This document shows, in pieces, positions 56,201 through 64,000 of a DNA stretch of 64,000 bases (its first letter is position 1; each line of letters begins with the position of its first letter). This DNA comes from Bolinopsis microptera (Eukaryota > Ctenophora > Tentaculata > Lobata > Bolinopsidae), in NCBI RefSeq assembly GCF_026151205.1, contig NC_087078.1, positions 9,192,675 to 9,256,674 of the forward strand, written 5' to 3'. The notes beneath the pieces were generated by a model, which searched no databases, had not been told where the DNA came from, and saw nothing but the letters and a program-made list of their open reading frames with translations. Both the position numbers and the translations under genes were made by a program.

Positions 56201-59200
56201 ACACAGTCAGTAATTCATCTATACATCACTAAAAACTAGTACACTAACATAGATAGCAATCAGGATGTTTTCCTAGACAGAATGAAAAGGGCTCTATTTT
56301 TATTGCTTTAGGTTTATTACTGATCAAAGTTTCAAATTCAAATGTAGGATATATAATATATTGTATAGCCATAGGTCGTGCTGTTTCATTTATCTTTCTG
56401 TCTAAAGTAAAATGCCTTGAGAGAAGTGACTTGAGGGAGCTGTGCAGACAGTGCAATAGACATGTCTCCTTTATAAGTTATTATTCTATTATAGTTAGAA
56501 AAGAATAATATTTTACAAAGGAATATATAATTCGCCTACATACTTGCATAATTTATATGCCGCTACGAGCATTGAACCATTGCACAATGCAATGCTACAC
56601 ATACAATCGCGAACACGTTCAATACAGTTGACCAGCTCATATCAAGCGAGTCCCTACAATTTCCTAACTTTCACACTAACTATCACCGTTAGACTGTTGT
56701 TTATAAATGCCAAGGTTAACATGTCAACTACAGAACACCTGTTATAATCTGCTCCATTCTGCTGGCGTTACTAGTCTGGTCATTTAGTGACATTGCACAT
56801 TAGCGACATTACACATTAGCGACATTACACATTAGGGACATTACACATTAGGGACATTACACATTAGGGACATTACACATTAGCGACATTACACATTAGC
56901 GACATTACACATTAGCGACATTACACATTAGGGACATTACACATTAGCGACATTACACATTAGGGACATTACACATTGACCCGTATATTATAGTAGAGGG
57001 CTGAACATTTTTTTGGGCCTCATGGAACCTAGTTTTTTTTTCTATATAGGCCCCAGATTATTCAACAAGCTGAATTATGTATTACTCTCTACAAGTGTGA
57101 GTACATTATATTACTACTCTTAACTCAGTCTCACCGAGTGAAAAGAACCAAATTACCCACCAACATACAGTCGCCAATCACACAATCACACAACAACTAT
57201 CACACAATCATACTTACACAGTTACACGGAGGGGTGTCATAGTTAACACAATGAAAACTCTATAACAACCCCCAAGTGACTACAATGTAGTCACGTGATT
57301 ACAATGTAGTCACGTGATCTGACTACATTGTAGTCACTACACGTATTATAATCGCTACTCTGATCAGTTACACAGGCTGGGAGATTTGTTCCTGAGCCTG
57401 ATATGTAACGTGTAAACTTTAACAATAGTTTATTAATCAAGCTTTAATAACCTTTAATTAATTAGTCGCGTGTTTGAATTTTGTTGGATGATATTTCATA
57501 ATGGTGACAAAAGCCCGCTCTATTTTGTAATGCTGGCATGAACAGTGAACATCACGTCTGAATTCTACATTTTACTTCTGACTTCTGTTATGTTGTGGAG
57601 TTTTATGGATGGTCTGTCCAGGACAGATTTACAAGAGGGTTCAGAGCTCCATTTGTATAACATTATTCAATATTGAAGGTCTTTGATTACCAAACAAGAT
57701 GATATCAGTGACATTTTTAGGTCAAAACTCAACAGTGAATGATGTAGTAGTACTAACTAGTAGAACTATAGTATGACGCACATATTGTAGGCGTTATGTC
57801 ACGTGACTAGGCGGTTTCAACACGTGACACGTATTAAATCACAAGTTAGCACTCCCGACATTTGTAGACATGGAGAATATTGTGGCTGACACTCTGACCA
57901 TGATATAACTGACAAGTTTTGTGTGTGAAGGAGAATTTACAGGGTGGTAAAGTTTTAGAGACAGAGTTAGCCGTTAGGCATGGGATAAACATGGTGGTAA
58001 AGTGTAGAGTCTACACTTTACCACCCTAACCATGGGATAAATATGGTGGTAAAGTGTAGAATCTACACTTTACCACCCTACCCATGGGATAAACATGGTG
58101 GTAAAGTGTAGAATCTACACTTCACCACCCTACCCATGGGATAAACATGGTGGTAAAGTGTAGAGTCTACACTTAACCACCCTAACCATGGGATAAACAT
58201 GGTGGTAAAGTGTGTAGTCTACACTTTACCACCCTACCCCGTAACTGTAGACGTTTCAGAGGAAGAGTTAGTGAGATGTGAGAGGTGGGTTTCAAATTGA
58301 GGGAACCCGAGATGGTATAGTGTTCTGAAAAACAACAGTTTACCCAGCGCTGGGAATCCACATCCCGTCAGGACAACAGCTGGTGTTGACTCTGAATGAA
58401 CGAGGCAATCCTGCTAGCACGTGATATATGAGAGAGAGAACACGTGATATAGATGAATTTACCTGTTTGTTGAGATCCAGGAAAGCAAAGTATTTGAACC
58501 TCAGGAGCAACATGTCCCCTTCTTGAACGTCCTGAAATGTAAACAATCGTTAGTATGTTTGAAAAGTAAACAATCGTTAGTATGTCACATGTTTAGAGGA
58601 TGTTACACAAATATAAAACCGGTTTTAGAAATTATTATAACAAGCATGTACCACAATTTAAATGAAGCGTGTACCACAAAGTTTGAATAAAGACAGAGTT
58701 TTGAGGAATAACATGCAAATCTTATGAGAAGTCTTAAACTTCACACGAAATGTCAACAAACTACTTAGCGGCTTGATAGAACGTTCAAATAACTATTCAC
58801 GGGGATTTTATTTTAAGAAGCACCGCAAAGTGCTATTTCAAATGTCTACTGAGAATGTGTGATATAATGTAGCACTGAGAAATATTGCGCTACTTTGACA
58901 AAAACTAATTAATTGCTACGACTGAAATAAGGTGCAATGAATTCAACGCAAATTTGATCGCCAACAGGGAATATGTTTTATACACATTTACCAACTACTA
59001 ATACTATAACTAAACAGTATTAGAGACTGGTCATGGTAGTGAGGTTGGATTCTAGCTTTTAATTTGATAAACTATTCTGTATCCAATAACCTTGGCACAG
59101 TGCTGTGTGTACTAACACACAGCACAGGACTCTGTGTATATATTTTCAGCCGCATTGTGTTCAGATAGTACTCACACTTAACACCCGCTTAACAGGTTTA

Positions 59201-62200
59201 TTGAATTTGTAACGTGAACCAGGAGCGAACCAGGAACTCTCGTTACCACCTGACCAACCCTCACCTGACCCACCATCACCTGACCCCCCACTTTCTACTT
59301 CCACAGTACGGAGATACACAATACAAATGTTATAGAGTGGAACAAACAAATTCATGAATCAGATATTCCCGAACAATATTTGTACAGGACCCGCCCTGCT
59401 TAACTTTCCCAGCGCACATTTACAACATTATAAAGTTTATTTCCCAGCAAAATGTTCCGTTTTGTTCGAAGTTTACACGCCGGACCAGGACTTGAAGTTT
59501 CACAGTAAATATTTCCAAATCCACATGTTTACATGTTTAATACGCCGTGAGAGTGAGAGTTGTGTAAATTATAATAATTTCTCAAAGGTCATCGTGCGAG
59601 AGGAAAATAACGTGGTTACTTTTAGCATGTTATCCAAGTGGGTATATCTAGATTTACTAGAATTTGATTAATTAATTACCTTTTAATTACTTTTTAATTA
59701 CTTTTAACAGCTACTTAAAGTAAAATGTTCCATGATTTTGATTGGAATCATAATTTAACCCTTGGAAGAGAATTTTAGAATAGCCCATAACACAGAACAT
59801 TTTAAAGTTCCTTTTTAAAATGTATCGCCCGTGAACACTGCTCGATTCAATATAATAATCATAAATGATTGAATTTAGTTCTAGATTATACTGCACGTGT
59901 AGCCATAGACACATTTTAAATGTGTCACAAGACGCAGTACATGTATTACTATTGCACGTCACGGTGCATGTTTATTATATAGCTATACAGAGAGAAAACC
60001 TATAGCATTGATTTAATAAGCACGAAATACACATATTTATAGCTTCAACATTATTCACTAATCTAATACAACAGCCAGAGAAGCTCTCCCACAAATTACA
60101 GACAAGCTATTTAAAGAATTGTCCGGGATGTGTTTGCACCTGATAAATGTTATGTTTCCAACTTATTCAGAGCACCGACTTGCACGAATACCGACAGAGT
60201 TCGGACATTTTCAGTTGATGTAAATTTATTTATTTGTCACGTGGATTAACCACATCACATTGGTACAGTGCGAGGTGTTAAATTTACAGCGAATGAGCTT
60301 GACGCTAGTAATTCAGTTATCGTAGAATTATGCCGGGTTATTTCTGCACCGCCCACGATAAGTGCGTGAACTTGATGTACAAAACACTTTGGAAGCCAGA
60401 GAAGCTCTTTTTCATTTGAAATCCTAAAAATAGAGCTCTTAATTCTCTCCGATTACATATTCTAACATTATATGTGCGTGTTTAGCATGTAGCAATTTGG
60501 TAAAGTACTGCTAATAGTGTCGAGACACTGAGATTGTCTTTAATGCGACTAGAATATGTTTGAAAAGTGATACCTTAAGTAATTCAGATCTTCAGATCAA
60601 CATTAATTGCATTATGTTAAGTGCAGATTAAGAATATATATGCGATTTATTCTCTGTCTACAAAATTATGCAAATATTTGCCTTTTTGACGTATCCATGA
60701 AGCCACCGTTCGATCATAACTTTATTGCATTGCTAAGAAATTCTTTAGGCGCTACCAACCTTTCTCCGGTAGAATTACCACAATTAAATGAAAAAATAAC
60801 AGAACACTTATTAACATTGAAAGTGAAAGTGTAAATGAAAGTAAAGTAACATAATATCGTACCTGTTCCATGAGAGACTTGCTGCTGTCCAGCCATCCCG
60901 CGTTCATCATGGCTCGCTCATCCATGGTCTTACCCTCCTTGATGTCAATATGATCTATCTCATCAGGAGTAAGCTGGCACACGTTAGCTACTGATCCGTG
61001 AGGTGACAGCGTCTCTCCTGGGAGGGCAGCAATTAGGAGATTGGATAATCTAGTTATTAATTAATTATATATGTTATAACAATACACATTTGCATTATTA
61101 AAGAGTTTCAATTTGACATGGTTTTTGCGTTTAGTAGTACAATTTTGCTCTATATACTATGTACAATGAGACTGTTGATACTCCTGTGTGTTATTTAAAA
61201 CGCCAAAATGATTACAGCCAACAGGTTCATAAAAGAGCAGATATATTCTGCTTGGAAACATGGGCCATAGTGTTGAGTATGTACTATGCAATTACACAAA
61301 TCAATTACTGCTGATCAAAACTTAAGGTCAAAATTTGGGTATAATTTAGGCAAACTCCGGTTTCAACATTTCAAAGTAGAAACGTCAGACCATATTTCCC
61401 TCAAAATTATTTTCTTTTAACATTTTGAACAATGTTCAAATGATAAACTCCGACTCCTCACAATTATTGTAATAAAAATTACACGGGCAATTAAACCCGA
61501 GCCAATTTGTCAAAATATCCCCAGTGATTTTGGGAAGCCTGGGACTTACCATTTTCGTCCACGGCTGGGATTGCAAGATAACATTAACGTAATGAATGTA
61601 CATACATAGGTGGCGAAATATTATATTTTCACACGATTCACCTAATACTACTTTTAAATAGTCTATTTCAACAGTATTCTGGTTCGACCCTATTCACTAT
61701 TCAGTCCCCCTCAATTTAGTCAGCAATACTGTATCCCCGTTAAACTGAGGTTTAGATTTATATTTAATACACGTATATTGTCATTATAAGGGGATTCGAA
61801 ATACCCTGGTGTACACTGTACATTATACATACAATATGTAAACTATGTGCTACAAGCAACTTTCGATAACACGTGCTACTAGTACTAAACTCACCATTTG
61901 AAGCACCAAAAGTATCCATCTTATCCTGGGAAGCACCAGCATCCTTCTTTGGTTTGGGCTTGTTTGCCTTGCGGACACGGAAAGTACGACGAGCTGTGAC
62001 ATTCCTCGCATCCTTCAAATCTTCTTCCTTAGCACACCTGTGAGAGGAAACTTGTGTAAATAAATAAATAAACACAGCATTTAACACACAGCTTTATAGC
62101 CGCACGTACTACATTGAGTACGTTACACGGTTTATTATACAGGGTGTATTATACAGGGTTCTGTGATAGCTGATAGGCACATTCCTATGGGTACACTCGG

Positions 62201-64000
62201 AGCATCTAGTCGTGAAATAGCAGGGAAGATGATATCCTGGCTACAATGTTGTATCCGTGCGTGTTATTCGTATCTGAGCACTTGTATTGTAAGTCTATAT
62301 CTCTATATATCTCTATATAGCTCGGCATATGGTACAGAGATTAGAACAGTGCATTTGTAGTGTTCTGTAGAATATTCTTAGACAGGTAAGTGAAGCTGAG
62401 GCAGTGAAGCTGAGTTGAGTTAGTAGCAGGTTAATTAACAAACTCAATTATAATACTCACATACCAGGAGAGGTATACAGTACAGACAATATAACTACAT
62501 CGTAAACCTAGTCTAATTCCAAATGTACTGAGTTCAACAAGATACTACTACAGGAGACCTGCTCTAATGAAATTACAGTCCTAAGATATCTCCATACTAT
62601 TAAAATATCAGATACAAGGCATCTGTGTGTGTGTGTGTGTGTAATGTACAGATCTACGGAGTGTGTTCTGTTTGTTATATGTAACCAGCCCTCCGTGCGT
62701 TCTGTATCGCAACCTTACAACCCTCGCGATGACATATCACCAAAATAACTTTAAACATCACAACAAGTCACGTGTGCTGACCGTCTGGGCTGTGATTGGC
62801 TGGTTTTAGTCTCGTGGGCGGAATGGGGTGTTGTGATTGGTGAGTGTGGTAATAGTATTACATTGTCAAGAGGAGTGCTGGGCGAGTACACGACACATTG
62901 TATTACGAGGAGGGAACAAGCTTTTACCAGCACCTCTTCCTAATTTCCTGCGAATCTCACTAGCCGAGTAGTAATATTATGGGAGTGTGTGTTACAACAA
63001 GGAACTGTAATGCTCGGATTAGATATCATATTTTCATAATGTGTGAGCGCTGAGTGAATTACTCCGAATATAATTACAGGACAAGGGGACGAGAAGGGAA
63101 GGATTTTACTCTTTCTCAGTTTTATGTTAAATTAAATCAGCCGTGAAACAATTCTTAATAATGTATGAAATACTTCAAGAAATAGTGTCGCTCTGTCAAA
63201 TTCTACACAATAAGGTGTAAGGTAAAAGCTTTGCGATTATTTTCACTACAAGTTGAGCAGACTGGTGTCAGTCATGACGTGTCACAAAGAATGTTACAAT
63301 TTGTACACGTGAGGAGACGAGTTGTACTCAGATCATGTGATAACAAAACAATCTTAATATAATTGTTACATTGTAATAATAGTGTAACAAAACAGAAATA
63401 ATAAGATCGTAACAGTGTAATGTAACAAAACTATCTAGATATTATAGATAACAAGTTTACCTAAGTAAAGAGAGCTCCTCAGGATGTCGTACCCTCAGAT
63501 CCCGACAGATAGTACACACTACCGAGAACAAAGTGTTACTGAAATCTGCTTTCTCCAAATCTAGCTGAGATCTGTCCGGCAGCTGGATTGACAACTTTTT
63601 ACTGGTTGTCGTGAAGATCACTTTGTTACCTGAAAATTCGTACAAATTAGTTGTATTATTGTATCTACTGTTAAATTTAAAATCATTAGCGGTTACTTTA
63701 CCTGCGTTGTTGAGTAGTATCTCATATCGATGTGGAAACCTTGTCTAGTATAATACATTGGAAAACTTTTGAAGTTGTAAAATTGGAATTGCACAAATTG
63801 TTGCACTATAACTGGTGTACTGACGAGCTATGTTTTAGTTATTCTAGTATATATAACATAATATATTATGTTCAAGGTATATGGAGCCAACCCCAGAATT
63901 GTTCGTAAGTTACAAGTCAGAGGAATGAATCGTAAATTTACGTACCTGCATCAAGGCCATATGTGTTGAGTGTAGCACGAGGAGCTATCAACCAAGTCTT
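50298..64000 (-). CDS. FERMT: Kindlin (fermitin), integrin co-activator; 5' end outside window
   Basis: Exons: 63946-64000 (partial), 63702-63744, 63461-63629, 61895-62037, 61550-61564, 60863-61017, 58463-58531, 55551-55658, 55276-55410, 53396-53454, 52623-52681, 52160-52228, 51957-52054, 51188-51364, 50950-51080, 50634-50826, 50298-50474. All junctions agree in phase except the first. Domains in order: end of F0/start of F1 ([24 protein letters not shown]), a short basic F1 loop ([12 protein letters not shown]), F2 ([34 protein letters not shown]), PH domain ([24 protein letters not shown]), F3 ([30 protein letters not shown]), ending [10 protein letters not shown]. Kindlins bind integrin beta tails and phosphoinositides at adhesions, alongside talin. 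The F1 loop is much shorter than in vertebrates. The integrin-binding QW pair reads SW here. About 617 residues are in view. Confidence 0.95.
51479..51928. mobile_element. 450-bp hAT-type MITE in a kindlin intron
   Basis: The termini CAGTAAACGACCGGG and the complement of CAGTAATCGACCGGG are flanked by a perfect 8 bp duplication, GTTATTAT (51471-51478 and 51929-51936). The subterminal regions are packed with GGCCGGGG/CCCCGGCC words in opposite orientations. No ORF. The perfect duplication indicates a recent insertion. It lies between the exons at 51188-51364 and 51957-52054, ending only 20 bp from the latter's donor. Confidence 0.9.
53455..55275. other. kindlin intron, nothing recognised
   Basis: AT-rich intron with scattered CACGTG/TCACGTGA words (about 53990, 54320). 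No exon or known repeat seen. The 72-codon reading at 55011-55229 has no splice borders or motifs. Confidence 0.45.
55675..55740. repeat. 11-bp tandem repeat (TTAATATCTTG)
   Basis: About six TTAATATCTTG/ATAATATCTTG units start 16 bases upstream of the acceptor of exon 55551-55658 on the minus strand. Confidence 0.8.
56789..56978. repeat. 16-bp minisatellite, ~12 copies
   Basis: Tandem GACATTACACATTAG(C/G), about twelve units with one alternating C/G position, in the kindlin intron between the exons at 55551 and 58463. Confidence 0.9.
57260..57350. repeat. palindromic CACGTG-linked repeats
   Basis: Three copies of a self-complementary word around ACTACAATGTAGTCA are joined by CACGTGAT. Each can fold on itself. 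Located in the same kindlin intron. Confidence 0.7.
57979..58238. repeat. five-copy array of a 52-bp palindromic unit
   Basis: Units start at 57979, 58031, 58083, 58135 and 58187, exactly 52 bases apart. Each holds a ~33 bp inverted repeat with arms GGTGGTAAAGTGTAGA and its complement meeting at GTC/ATC, followed by a CATGGGATAAACATGG linker. Differences are mostly single bases. It lies in the kindlin intron about 225 bp upstream (gene sense: downstream) of nothing but repeats and ~225 bp from exon 58463-58531. Confidence 0.92.
58532..60862. other. kindlin intron, nothing recognised
   Basis: AT-rich. The plus-strand 105-codon reading at 59354-59671 and the minus-strand Gly/Ser-rich reading at 59161-59355 have no splice-supported place in the gene. 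The latter comes from a small GGTGATGGTGGGTCAGG-like repeat. Confidence 0.45.
62038..63460. other. kindlin intron between F1 exons
   Basis: No exon seen. A short GT microsatellite lies at about 62625-62641 and TATCTCTATA repeats at about 62300. Confidence 0.45.

Noticed and set aside
57979..58238. Possible CRISPR array
   Set aside because: The 52 bp units are continuous palindromic repeats without unique spacers, and the window is clearly animal nuclear DNA.
59161..59355. Gly/Ser-rich minus-strand ORF as an extra kindlin exon
   Set aside because: Flanking kindlin exons already join in phase and match the F2 domain without a gap. The glycines come from a local tandem repeat.
59354..59671. 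105-codon plus-strand ORF in a kindlin intron
   Set aside because: No domain, no splice or polyadenylation support, and it opposes a well-defined intron. Length is compatible with chance.

Overview
The window looks like invertebrate animal nuclear DNA. It is AT-rich, its genes are split by GT-AG introns, and it contains a kindlin (fermitin) gene, a protein of the animal integrin-adhesion machinery, plus an ANTP-class homeobox gene. It is dense with eukaryotic transposable elements: CR1/L2-like, R1/jockey-like and Tx1/L1-like LINEs, Penelope-like elements with a GIY-YIG nuclease, a tRNA-derived SINE and several MITEs. The sequence does not tell me which phylum.

Layout. 0.6-14.4 kb (minus): an unrecognised secreted or membrane-anchored coiled-coil glycoprotein gene. 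It starts with a signal peptide at 14431 and runs off the left edge. Its introns hold a 119 bp hairpin, dispersed short palindromic repeats, and a 3.9 kb element (6228-10158) with poly-G-tipped inverted repeats and a GC-rich degenerate-repeat interior. 14.5-24.4 kb: a repeat-rich stretch with a SINE, decayed LINE 3' ends, a second GC-rich poly-G-tipped element (16323-19224), a CR1-like fragment and a Penelope fragment. 24.4-31.2 kb (plus): a nearly intact R1/jockey-type LINE whose last two ORFs are joined by a TAATG stop/start overlap. 31.4-37.0 kb: a SINE, a CR1/L2-like LINE on the minus strand with one frameshift, a second Penelope fragment and MITEs.

37-46 kb: an orphan lysine-rich exon and a four-exon plus-strand gene for a small acidic/basic, probably nuclear protein. 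The long second intron of that gene contains a complete minus-strand gene (signal peptide, coiled coil, transmembrane segment) and a Tx1-like LINE tail. 46.9-48.4 kb (minus): a tiny complete homeobox gene of 134 codons with an eh1-like Groucho motif. 50.3 kb to the right edge (minus): the kindlin gene, 17 exons in view including a 15-nt microexon. The reading frame was followed across almost every junction. Its introns carry a hAT-type MITE with a perfect 8 bp target-site duplication and an array of five 52 bp palindromic units.

The host genes show no operon-like relation to each other. Exon models rest on splice consensus and phase agreement. They are not backed by transcripts or database searches.
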